Positions 49,311-61,700 of a DNA stretch of 64,000 nt are shown one piece after another. The position numbers were made by a program, and so were the translations under genes. Each line of letters opens with the position of its first letter. The first letter of the stretch is position 1. Location of the stretch: the NCBI GenBank assembly GCA_002914845.1, contig JXTC01000030.1, forward strand, positions 918,337 through 982,336. The letters are read 5' to 3'. The DNA is from Trema orientale. Its lineage: Eukaryota > Streptophyta > Magnoliopsida > Rosales > Cannabaceae. Under the pieces are notes generated by a model. That model was not told the DNA's origin. It worked only from the letters and a program-made list of their open reading frames with translations, and searched no databases.

Positions 49311-49500
49311 GGTAGCTGATATAAGCTCTCTGGTCCAAATCATGAGTATGTATAAGGACAATCAGGATAGGTTGATGGGTATTGATTCAAAGCTATGGGA
49401 ATTCAACGTCTTTGATTTCTCGAGCCCTTCTTGATAGGTCTTCTTATTCTTCTTCTTCCAAGATTGTGAAGGATACCCAGGAGCTTGACCTCCATCTTGT
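49311..49500 (+). pseudogene. Gene relic with KIVKDTQELDLHL motif
   Basis: The reading begins MVADISSLVQIMSMYKDNQD and, after a one-base frame change near 49385, continues STSLISRALLDRSSYSSSSK, IVKDTQELDLHLV before a GT donor-like site. The pattern resembles the N-terminus of a small plant protein family with an ELDLxL motif. I cannot name it with certainty. No further exon was found. Confidence 0.35.
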
Positions 49501-49819
49501 AGTTTTTCTTTTTGGTTTCTTTAGCTTTAATTTTGTTGTTTGAAATATAGATAACTGGAGTGTCTAGGTTTATTTATTTTTCTGAAGATAAATTAGTCTG
49601 TGAGGTATTTACTTAGTTGTTTTAAACTGAGATATATTGAAAATAGAGATTTTTCCTATTGTTTTCGTTTCTTTTATCTGATATGCATACATTCATATAT
49701 TCCATAATACATAAAAGTATTCGAAGTAGACAAGTGGTTAAGGAAATTGTGTAGAATTATTAGAAGTAGAATTGTTACACACCAAATGCTCGATAAAATT
49801 GCTCAATGATAATTCAGTA

Positions 49820-50255
49820 GAAACCTTCGTAGTTTCCTATGATTTACTTAGCTACATGGCATTCTGCAAAAAGAAAACCATGAAGGCTTCCAATCTTGGT
49901 TTCTTGTGATTTACTTAGCTACAGGGCATTCTGCTAAAGAAAACTATAATGGTTTTCAGGAAATCTTCGTGGTTTCCTGTGATTTACTTAGTTATATGAT
50001 ATTCTGCAAAAAAGAAACCACGATGGTTTCCAGAAAACCTTCATGATTTCATGTGATTTATTTAGCTACAGGATATTTCACAAAAAGGAAACCACAATGG
50101 TTTTCAGGAAATATTCGTGATTTTCTATGATTTACTTAAGTACAGGATATTCCACTAAAGGAAACCAAACTAGTTTTAAAGAAATCTTTGTGGTTTCCTG
50201 TGATTTACTTACGTACATGATATTCCGCTAATAGGAAATCTTTGTAGTTTTTTGT
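49820..50255. repeat. Minisatellite, about six units of about 73 bp
   Basis: The motif gatttactta-ctaca-g-atattc recurs at about 49841, 49908, 49981, 50055, 50129 and 50202 (spacing 67, then 73-74). Each is joined by aaggaaacca and tttcaggaaatcttcgtgg-like blocks. Units differ by several substitutions, so it is not young. Each unit has a small inverted pair (ggtttcctg / caggaaacc-type), suggesting weak hairpins. Confidence 0.75.
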
Positions 50256-53200
50256 ATATAAAAAAAAAAAGATGGCTTATTTACTAAAATGCCACCGCAT
50301 TTTCTAGCTCTCAAAATATTTAGAAAAATGTTCTGAAAAGGTCGTACAGAATTTTTATTATTTTTGAAAAATCGTAAATTTGGTAATATTTTTTGAAAAA
50401 TAGGTATAAGTGTCCAAAATCTATTAGTTAATCTTTCATCATACAAAGTTAGATTGAAAGATCCAAAAATAGGAACCAGTAACCACTATTCTAGACAAGG
50501 CCTAGGTAATAGTTGCTACAAAAATTAAAACTAAAGCATCAATCAAATCACAATTTTATACTTTTTTTAAAAAAAAAAGAACAATACTATCATTAATAAA
50601 AAAAAAAATGTACAATACCTATTAAAGGTCTTTTGGATACAAAACAATCATCTGAAATAAATTAGTTAGAATCATCAAAGGAATTTTGTGAACTTGGATT
50701 CTCACAAAATTGATCCGGAGTACGGGAACTCACGAATCACAACTCATGGATTACTATTGTTGTGTGTTTCTCCACTTTTGTTAGCTTATTATGACCCTCT
50801 ACTTAACTCTATTATTGGTGTCTCTCGCTTCAAATCTAAATGCCACTAGAAGACAAAAACTATCTTACAAACTATCCAAATTTGGATGATAACCACATTA
50901 AAAGGATAAAAAACATAATATCTACCAAAAATTACTATAGATATAGATCTAGGTAGATTAAAATAATAAAAAATATAAAAAAAAAACGAAAATCACCCCA
51001 GATCAAGTTCTCAGTGGACTAAAACCACTACAAATCTAAATCTAATTGAGTTATACCTTCTCGAATTGAAGAATTATTTGAAGATATAATAAAAAAAATT
51101 ATAATAATGAAGAAAATGAAACTCCCCACTAAAGAAAGAGATCCAAAAGACCTCCCTCTTTGGCGGGTTGGAAGAAAATGAAAAAAGACTCTCTAGGTGG
51201 TTAGAAGAAAAGAAAATTTTGTATTTACAAGTTTATAGTATTAAGAACCCAAGTGCATCTCGACCTTATTTTTCCTTTCTCATATTTCCTTTTTTAACAC
51301 GTATAAATAAATAACCTTGTGTTAATATGATTTCAAAAGATAAATATATGTTTTCAAACCATTTAATTAAATTTAGTGCCTACAATATGGCCCTATCAGT
51401 GAGGGAAAAAAGCCAAAGCAATACTATAACCATGCCCTTTCAGTTTTTATGCAAACAGGCTAGAAGCCATTTAAATAAAGTAAAATAAAATAAATTTCAC
51501 ACAATTGGAAAAATTTAGAAAAAGGAACAAAAAAGGAATTTCACCCTTAACAAAAATATCTGAATTGGCATTTCAATGCATAGATTTTATGTAGCAACAT
51601 GAGAGAAATATCATAAAAAAATAAAATAAAATAAAATCAATAATTTAGCTAAACAAATGAAATAGAGTAGAATAGAGAAAATAGATAATTTATCTCCATT
51701 AGGAAAGATCTTTCCATAGCATGTATTGCTAAAAAAGAGAAAGGAAGATAAAAATAGATGAAAATTGATTCTAGAGGGTGAGAGAAACAAAAATAAAACC
51801 CTTGAAATATTTTCATTTAGTGTACCTGAGTTTGAAACCAGAGGAGAGAGGCACTAGAAAAGATAGGCTTGCAAAACTATATTATTCATACTTTTTTAGA
51901 ATTTTATTCAAATTCGAGTCGCATACATGTGGTTATCCACACACGCAGGATTGGACTAGATCAGTTAATGCAAGTGCTATTTGGTAACACTTCTGTTTTT
52001 TATGTTTTCAAAATGAAACCTCCTATTTTGTTTTTTGAAAATAAAAATGTGTTTAGTAACTATGTTTTTGTTTTTTATTTTAATAAACAAAAAATAAAAC
52101 ATGTTTGTAACTATTACTTTTAGTTTTTAGAAGTGAAAATAAAAAAAGTACTGTAATAATATACAATTACTAATATAATGTTAACATTTTTAAAATATCA
52201 TGAATAAATAAAGAGGGATGAGAGAGAAAGTGGAGAAATATAGAGATAAGGGAGAAAGTTGAGAAGGAGAGGAATAAGAGAAAAAGTGTAAAAATAAAGA
52301 GTGATAAAGAAAGTTAAGAAAGAGAGGGAAGAAATAGAAAGTTTAAAGAAAGATATGAACTTTTTATTTAGAACAACTTTGGAAGTGAAAAATTTTCACT
52401 TCCATTATTTTTAAAATAAAAAATAAAACAAGTTTATGGAGTCTGTTTTAAAGAAAGAAAATACAAATTTTTGTTTATCTGAATAGATTATAGAAAAAAA
52501 AAGTGTATTCAAGTAGACCATTAATATCAATGTTAAATAGAAATATTAGAGATTAAATAATTTTGCATCGATATATTTTTTCCCATGTCATATATACAAC
52601 GACTACCCTTAATATGATTTTTTTGTTTGCTGTAGCTGAGCCCTATATATAATATGAAACACTATCAATTTTGTCTATGTTTTAAAGAATGTGACGAAAA
52701 TAAATGAACAAAGTATTAATCATTTAAAAAACTAGAACTTTCATTTAATGAAAATTTTGAGGATTTGCAACTGCCTCCTCAAAACTCGATCGATCATAGT
52801 TGAGCTCGATTGAATACCCCAATCAGCACAGTTAAAGCTTGGTCAAGCATCTCAGTCCAACACAATTGCACAATGTTAATCACACAGTTAAGCATGATGA
52901 AGTACTAGTGGGGTGTTGTAAAGTATTTTAGAGATTATAAGGGAAAGAGGTATCTATGTAACTTTAGATATATGACATAACAATGAAGACTAATTTTGAC
53001 TTATCTGGATGATTTTTCTTATTACCATGATGGTATCAAACTTTAGTAGATCCTGGATGTAGAAAACATTATATATATGTAACTCTAAATTATGTGGTAT
53101 GATATGAGTTGAATAACTTTTAGAGTTTTTTCTTATAAGAAAAAAGGGAGGAAATCGGTGACCAGTGTGGTAACTCTCCTTAAGTGTGACCATAGGAGCT

Positions 53201-53885
53201 TCCAACCCCACTAATGGGAATGTTCGCTAAGGACCCTTCGAGTAGGCCTTACCCTATTGAGTGATGGAGCGTATCACCCTAGCCCCACTAAAATGAAGTA
53301 GTGGGGGAACATCTGCTAGGTGTCCAAGGTGCCTGGGTTAGGAAACTTAATACTACATTCAATCTGTGCGAACCTTGCTTTAACCCTTGGCTACCATGCA
53401 GAAACTCACTTACCACTACGTTACCCCATTCAGTAGTGAATGACTTTTTCAAAGTTAAACATGTGTTTTGAATACACTTAAATGGGTACATACTAATCTA
53501 TTATACCTTTCTAAAAGTTAAAAAGATTAACAATTATTTTTACCTTCTAACAAAAGTAGATTAATCAAGATCAACTTTAACTGGATCAAGAGTTATAGAC
53601 TAATGCTTTTGATTATATTGAGATATATGGAAAGAAAAAGGAAAAAAAAAAAAGAAAATGGAATAGTTGAAGCTATCCATAAATGAAATACCATTTGGGT
53701 AGTTATTTAGTCACTCTACTCAAAGCTAATGATGCTTTTCCTAATCTTATCAAAAATATTTAAAGAATCATATGATTATTTATATTATCCCAAAACAATT
53801 TAAAAATTTCATTTAAATTCTGTTATATAATTGGTTAAGATTATAGTCTAAAGTTTTAAATGCATTTCAATGGTAACTCCATCAC
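50256..53885. other. AT-rich intergenic DNA
   Basis: No gene is supported. About 51990-52500 has gtttttt/aaaataaaa inverted patches and A-G-rich gagagaaag runs that look like an old non-autonomous element. About 53150-53470 is a GC-richer block (gtagtgggggaacatctgct and neighbours) that I could not identify. Confidence 0.4.
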
Positions 53886-54187
53886 GTGGCCCTTTTCGTA
53901 AATAGTAATGAGGTTATACAACACATGACACTGCTCTATAAACTTTGTACATTATTTGTAAACTGAGTTATGCTACCAACAATCACGTTTGATACGACAG
54001 TTAAATCTCAACAGTCTATTTCTGCGGGGCTCATAGTAGCCCTTTCTGTAAGTAGTATTGAGGTTATGCGACACATGACACTACTCTATAAATTTCGTAC
54101 ATTATCTGCAATATTAAAAAAGGAACTATGCTATCAACAGTTGCATTTGATGCGGCTGTTGGATCTTAGTCGTCAATTTCGATGTTA
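53886..54187. repeat. Two-copy tandem repeat, about 149-bp unit
   Basis: Unit 1 (53886-54034) and unit 2 (54035-54187) share gccctttt-gtaa-tagtaatgagg, acacatgacact-ctctata and atgctaccaacaa-c-tttgat blocks with about 15% mismatch. Neither copy codes. The unit could be part of a longer dispersed repeat. Confidence 0.65.
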
Positions 54188-55320
54188 ATACTTTTCTTAA
54201 AAAATTACCATCACATTCACATTGTGAAAACACATTGTAAAAAATAATCACACCACATTCAAGGATAATTGCTCCCTTCCTCACAGAAAAAGGGAAAAGT
54301 ACAGTGCCACCCCTTAATTTACGTCAAAATCGCACACATTATCTTTTCTATCAAAATTACACTACACTTCGCTTACATAATTACAATGATGGTCCTTATG
54401 TGAAAATAATATTTAATCTATAAAATTTCCACTACTTATCAATGTTAATATTTTTTTTTAGGTATTATCAATGATAATATTTATTTTTAAAATTTTAACT
54501 TTAGAATTCAAAATTTTCTTTTAAAGTACTATGTTATTAAAAAAAAATATTAAACTAAACAAAATTTAATAGCAAAAAAGTAAACTTTAGTCCAAAATTT
54601 AACTAAGAAGGGTGTCTATGCAATTCTTTGACTTTTACCGGATTTTAGTATAAATATTTGTGGTCAAGATGGTGTTAGTGTATTTTCCAAAAAAAAAAAA
54701 AAAAGAAAGAAAAACATTTGGGAGAAAATATTATTTTGAATATTCAATACTATCATATCTCTTATATATGAGTAATGTTAGAGATATTATTATTTTATAC
54801 AGATGTCGTTCATTTCACTTATTTCTTTTTAGAAAGTGAGATTATATTATTTAGCTAAAAATGATGATATATCAAATAATGCAAATTTTTAGTGCAACAT
54901 TTTGGTGTTTGAATATTTTGTCAGAAATTTGTTATTTTAAACCCAAAAATATTTAAAGCATTTAAGAAGGGCAAATAACTATTTTCTCAACGGTTACAAA
55001 ATCATCTTAATGAGAGCAAAATATCTTTTGGTCTAGTAAATCTACATATACGAAACTCGAATTTTTTTCCAATTTCGTATTTTTAGTCATTATACAAAAT
55101 CAAATTAATCAATTACAAAAAGGAGAAATCGAACCATAAACCATTTTTTTTTTTTTTTGGAAAACAGAAAAAAATCCATTTGACCGAAAAATAAACAAAA
55201 ATAATAAAGCAAAAATAGGAAAGAAGAGAAGAGAATCCCATCTTTTTCTTTTATTTATTTTAGTTATTATTACTTTGGCCTTTATGCCATTTCCTCCAAT
55301 GGTTACTCTCCATTTCTAGA
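54188..55320. other. AT-rich upstream region of the PTM-like gene
   Basis: No gene is seen. About 54300-54680 resembles a decayed MITE (aattgcatagacacc-type ends). The promoter of the gene at 55756 should lie in the right part, but I see no clear TATA box. Confidence 0.4.
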
Positions 55321-55497
55321 GAGAGAAAGTGAGTTTCTCAGTCTCCTTTCAGATATTTCTTTTTTAATTTTAATTTTAAACACTTCTCTCTCTCTCTCTT
55401 CTCTCTCTTTCTCTTTCTTCGAAGTTGAGCGGTTTTTGGTAGAGGAGCACGACCCACTTCTCAGGCACGGAGAGAGAAATACCCATTTCTTCCTAAC

Positions 55498-55543
<46 letters not shown>

Positions 55544-55755
55544 TTCTCTCTCCTCTCCACGTTTTAAACATTTTCTAGAGAGAGAAACTCACGGACTTTC
55601 CATATCTCCCTTCCTTCTTTACCCACCTTCTTCTTCTTCTTCTTCTTCTTCTTCTCTCTCTCTATCTCTCTCTGTTTTGCAAGGCCCAAAAGGGCAATTC
55701 TAGAGAGAGAGACGGGCTTAGTCGTCTTCGGATCACGAAGGGTTTTACTCCTTTT
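55320..55755 (+). promoter_or_regulatory. Pyrimidine-rich leader with CT and CTT microsatellites
   Basis: A dense CT-rich zone precedes the start codon: ctctct runs at about 55384-55415 and 55501-55542, and a ctt run at about 55627-55655. Such Y-patch-like, CT-rich sequence is common in plant 5' UTRs and TATA-less promoters. The transcription start is not determined. Confidence 0.6.
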
Positions 55756-58700
55756 ATGGAGTTCGTGGGCAGAGCGGTGAGGAGAGAAATCAAAGGCTCC
55801 GCCGGGGTTTTATCGGGAATCGTGAAATCGTACGAGCCCTCATCTGGGTTGTTCGAGGTAGAGTACGAAGATGGCGATTCCGAGGAGTTGGACTTGGGGG
55901 AGGTCTCCTTAATCCTTGAAGGTAAGGCCCAGCTGCTGCTGGTGGAGGAGGAGGAGGAGGAGGAGGAGGTGAAGCCCAGCTCGATTGGCCGGAAGCCGAA
56001 GAAACGGCGGCGTTTGGAGGGGAGTGGCGAGGCGCTGAAAGGAGATTCAGGTAATTATGCTGGGCAAAAGTTTGTAATTGATGGAACCCTTGGAAATGAT
56101 TGTGGGTTTGGTTGTGATTTGAATGATGGGGAAGAGGGAAACCTAGAAATGGGGCGTGGAATTGGAGGGAATTTGGGGGTCAATGGTGATTTGAATGGAA
56201 GTGTTAGTCCTAGAGATGAATATGAAAGAACCCTACTGGAAAAGAGGGAGGAGGGTTTAAAAGGTAGTGTCTCTGGTAATGGCGTTTTGAATAGGGTTGA
56301 TGATTTGAGAGATGTGTTTGATTTAAATGCTGGATTTAATTCGAATCTGAATGATGATTCTGATGTGCATTTTATTTCTGTGGAGAACTTGAAGAAACGG
56401 GATCATATTGATCTGAATTTGGATGTGAATGGTGATTTTGATGAGAATTTAAATGCGGATGATGATATTCGTCCTCGTTTGCCTGAGGAAACCCGGACGA
56501 GGGTATGCAACTTTGATTTGAATTTGGAGGTAGTTGATGATGTTAAGGATGCAGAGGGTGAGGATGGCACAGAATTCAAGGTTAGTACGTCCTTGGAGAC
56601 AGTAGGACATGGCCAAGCGAAAAAGAGTGATGAAGGTGTTGAAGAGAAGTATGTCGATGAGATTGGTTCAAATGGCACATTGACAGAAGTTCACTTAGAT
56701 ATTAACAAAGATATTAATGGGAGCTCAGTTAAAGATGTATGTACAGGGTCTGCTGAACTACTTACAAATGACTGTAGTGGCTCTGGTCAAGATGGAAAGC
56801 TGGATTCTTCTGCCGTGGTCTTGAATACTGACTCTGTTAGGGATTGTGGTCTTACAGAAGTTCAGGTGAAGGATGGTTTTTCCGAAGCTGGTAGTCAAAT
56901 GATCCACGAGTACCTAGACAATTCAGGAAGTCCTTTCAATAAAAAGGGTGGTCGTAGAAAGAGAAGAAAACTATCAGACAATATTAAATCCCCAACAGAG
57001 ACTGTTCTAAGGAGAAGTGCTCGTAGAGGATCTGCCCAGAATCATGTTTCAGCGATATTATGTAATGTCAATGATACACCAACTTCTCCTGCTGTTAGTG
57101 CAATAACGGAAGAAAAACCAGGGATTTCAGTTCGGAAGGAATCTGACAAGCCCTGTGCTCTTCTTCCTCCGAAGCTTCAGCTACCCCCGTCTTCGCAGAA
57201 TATAGATTTAACTGATGTTCCCATACTTGACCTTTTTTCTGTTTATGCCTGTCTTCGATCATTTAGTACATTGCTATTTCTGAGTCCCTTTGAGTTGGAG
57301 GAGTTTGTGGCAGCGATGGAGTGCAAGTCTCCTAGTTCATTGTTTGATAATGTTCATGTTTCTATATTGCAAACTCTTAGAAAGCATTTGGAGTTCCTTT
57401 CAAGTGAAGGTTTCGAATCTGCATCTAATTGCCTAAGGTATTCCTTAAACCCGAGTTTAATCACTTTGGTTCTTTATTTTTGTAGTACCCCCATCGCTCC
57501 TCTCTTTTTTCTGTTTTATGCTTGACTTTCTTTCTGGATTTATTTATGTAGGAGTCTTAACTGGGATTTTTTGGACTTAATTACATGGCCCATTTTTATG
57601 GTCGAGTACTTTCTGATATATGGTTCTGGATTGAAGCCTAGTTTTGATCTTAGTAGCTTGAAGTTATTTAAAGCTGACTATTACCAACAACCTGTAAAAA
57701 TAAAGGTTGAGATACTTCGGTGTTTATGTGATGATTTGATTGAAGTGGAAGCCATAAGATCAGAGCTGAATCGAAGATCTTTAGCAGCTGAGCCCGATAT
57801 GGTATTTGAAAGAAACTCAAATTTTGAGGGTAGCAAAAAGAGAAGGGTTGCACCTGGCATTTCCAGTGGATATTGTTTGGATGATGAGGTCGTCGATGAC
57901 CATGTTGACTGGAACTATGATGAGTGTTGCCTTTGTAAGATGGATGGAAACTTGATATGCTGTGATGGCTGTCCTGCTGCCTATCATTCAAGGTGTGTGG
58001 GAATTGCCAGTGATCATTTGCCAGAGGGTGACTGGTATTGTCCAGAATGTGTTATTGACAGACTTAAGCCTTGGATGAAACTGCGGAAGTCACTTCGAGG
58101 GGCAGAAATATTAGGAATTGATCCTCATGGTCGGCTATATTTTAACAGCTCTGGTTACCTTTTGGTGTAAGTTTGCAATTATGTTTAGGTTTACATGTTC
58201 ATACAGTGTCATTGCTTGTGTTACTAGGACTAGTTCAAATTATTCTGAACTTCTTGTTTAATTTCGGTTTAATGCATTTGGAGTTCTAAATGATTATTAA
58301 ATCAACGTATACACTATTGAGGAGATTACTAGTTTACATAACATATTAATATTGGGCTGATATGTGGTGAACTTACTTGTACTTCATTATCTTCTTCATG
58401 TTACTTTTCTTATAGCTATACATTTCTCTCTTGGGGAATGGATACTGCTTATTTTAGACATATTTTGCTTCAGTACTGTTACTGTTGACTTCTTCGCAGG
58501 TCAGATTCGTATGACACTGAAGCCTCATTCAGTTACTACCACAGAGATGACCTGAATAAGGTTATTGAGGTGCTAAGGTCCTTAGATTTTTACTATGGTG
58601 ACATATTAGTGGCAATCTGCAAGCACTGGGGTAATGTAAGCTTGGATGGAACAAGTAAGAGTATTGACCGCCTAGATGCCATGTCCTCGGACATGTTGAC

Positions 58701-61700
58701 GAAGTCACAGAATCGTGATGTTTCAAATTGCCTGGCCCCATTGACATCTCCAGAATCATGTGCTGTTAAGAATGAAACTGGTGAGGAAAGAAAAATGGAA
58801 GAGAAGATTAACGTCGGAGATTCTGATCGCTCCCTTTCAAAGCATGTTAATATGTTAGATGCAATGACTGTGACAGGAAGTTCACTTGTAACCTCTGAAG
58901 GATCAGCTGAAACCCAATCTGACATACAAGGGAAACATTGTGCTTCTGGGGACTGTCCGTTGACATCCACCTTAGATGTAAGGCAAGAAGCTAATACGGA
59001 ATTTGTTGGTCCTAGAAATCCCTCAACTTCTATAACTACTAGAAAAAGTAATTTTTCACAAGTGCAATCTGGAAGCGGTTATGTGAACTATTATACTTTT
59101 GGTCAAATTGCTTCATCTGTTGGAGAGGATTTAACTGGTAAATCATCAGAGAAAATAAAGGAAAACACTGTAATGTCAGAAGAGGAAATAGTTGCTCGAC
59201 AGATGCGAGCCATTTTGAAAAAGTCTTCAAAATTTTGTTGGTCATTTATTCACAATTTCAATGTAAATCTGCAGAAAGAGAAATGTGGTTGGTGCTTTCC
59301 ATGCAGAGCTGCCACTGATGATGGAGAGTGCTTGTTTTTCATGAACGTCGGGCCTGTTTGGGAATCTCCCAACAGTGACATGCTTAGCCTTCAGTCGAAA
59401 AAAAACAGGAAATGTCATCTTACTGATGTTATTTGTCAGATCCTTTCCATTGCAAATCGTCTTCGTGGACTTCTATTGGGTCCATGGTTGAGTCCAGATT
59501 ATACCAAGCTCTGGCATAAAAGTGTTCTCAAGGCACCTGATATTGCATCTGTTAAACATATGTTGCTCACAGTAAGGAAATTGCTCCTTTATTCTCTTTT
59601 AAAAGATACCCAGGACTGAAGTTAGGTTGTTGCATTTGTTAAACATATGTTACTCACAGTAAAGAATTTGCTTCTTTTACCCTTTTCTTTTATAAGATGC
59701 CAGAATTTAGATTGTTACAACAAATATTTAAGGAGGTGCAAATTCAATTGGATGGGTTTTGTTTGTAATTCATTCATGTAATGTCCTTGAATTGCTTTTA
59801 GGACATTCCCGAAAGTATAGAACTGTCTCATTTATGCGTACATTCATAGAGTACTTATGTTATATATATTGTCTATGTCAATGCACTCTTAAGTACAGTC
59901 AATGATTTCACTTTCAATGCCTTTTTTTATTGGCATGAATTTGACTCAGCTATAATAATTATCCTTTAGATATCGTCAATCTATTCTTTTTTATTATTTG
60001 GAAATTGGGGCTGAGTTTAGATGTTATGTGTTTTACACAGCTACAGTCAAATCTTGGTCCTCTTGCACTCTCAGCAGAGTGGTTAAAACATGTGGACTCT
60101 GATGTTTCCGTGGGTTCAGCTTGTCATATTGTGACTAGCTCCGGACGAGGATCCTCAAAGCATATGATTGGCCGGAAAAGACCCAAGTTTTCAGATATTG
60201 AACCTGGCCCTACTCTAAACACTGCTAGTGGACTAGGAATGTTTTGGTGGAGAGGTGGCAGGCTTTCTCGTCATATGTTCAATTGGAAGGTTCTGCCTCA
60301 CTCTTTGGCTTCTAGGGCTGCGAGACAAGGTCCGTACTGTCTTTTCTCTTTGTATGTAGTTTGTTTACGGTTAATCAACTGAATAATCATTCTGAATTTA
60401 TCTGAAGTCTATATTCTGCAGGTGGCTGTACAAAGATTCCTGGCATACTATATCCTGAGAATTCAGAATATGCTAAGAGAAGCAAATATGTGGTATGGCA
60501 GGCTGCTGTTGAGACATCAACTAGTGCAGAGCAGCTGGCTTTCCAGGTTTCATAACCTGCCATACCTCTTTCTTCCTATTGCTGATGTTAGATGTTCAGT
60601 TACATTCTCGACTCATTGCTTGTTATTTTAAGTTAGGTTTCATAAAGATTATTGCTGTCTATCTCCGTCCCTTTCTTATTTTTCTTTTACAATTGTCATT
60701 ATTATAAATTAACTTTTCGTATTAGTGCTTCTATTGCAGTGTTACTTTGCAATATGATTGTTTAGGACTATACTTAGCATGCTTAGGTATTCCAACCATT
60801 TTAATTGGCTAATTGCTATTCTTGATTTATGCCTAGAATATGTGACACAAAAATTGTTCTCACGTTATCAGGTTAGAGAGCTTGATTCAAACATTAAGTG
60901 GGATGATATTGAGAACACACATCCTCTCCCTGCCTTGGATAAGGAATCTAGAAAATCAATCAGGCTGTTCAAGAAAGTTATTATCCGTAGGAAGTGCATT
61001 CAAGGGGGACTAGTCAAGTATCTTCTTGATTTTGGCAAGAGAAGAGTTATCCCTGATGTTGTTAAAAAACATGGCTCCGTGATTGATGAATCCTCTAGTG
61101 AAAGGAAGAAATATTGGCTGGATGAATCCTATGTCCCTTTACATCTCTTGAAGAATTTTGAGGAAAAACGAGTTGCCCGGAAAGTTAATGATATGAAATC
61201 TGGGAAAGTGATTGAGTCTAGTAGATTCACGAAGAGGCCTCAACAGAAAAGGGGATTTGCATATTTGTTTGCAAAAGCAGAAAGGTCAGAGTATTATCAG
61301 TGTGGCCATTGCAGCAAAGATGTCCTAATCAGGTGCAAGTCTCTCATTCATTTGGATGTTGTTAACTTCTCATTATTTTGGGTTGCTTGTCTATCTCTTG
61401 TGTTCTGTGATACTTTTTCTTTTTTCAAATTTGAGTTATGTGTGGTTCCTGACTTGTTTAAAACATTAGCTAAAGATTTTACTCTTCCCCATCTCGTAAT
61501 TTATGGAATGATGCAATAGTAGATTAATCCATTATATGCTAGAATATGTTTTGGTCGTGAATTCATTACAAATGGTTATACATGAAATTTCGAGTAAACT
61601 GGAAGTCATTGTGGAGAATGCGTTTCTCAGTTGCTGTATCATTGATATTCAACTCAACTGAATTAATAGGTACTTTTTGTAGGTTCTTACAATTTTTTTT

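Noticed and set aside
49820-50255. CRISPR-like regularly spaced repeat
   Set aside because: The units are about 73 bp, diverged along their whole length with no unique spacers, and the genome is a plant: a minisatellite.
58570-58970. Minus-strand frames in the PTM-like exon 3
   Set aside because: They are shadows of a continuous + strand coding exon with consistent splice phases.
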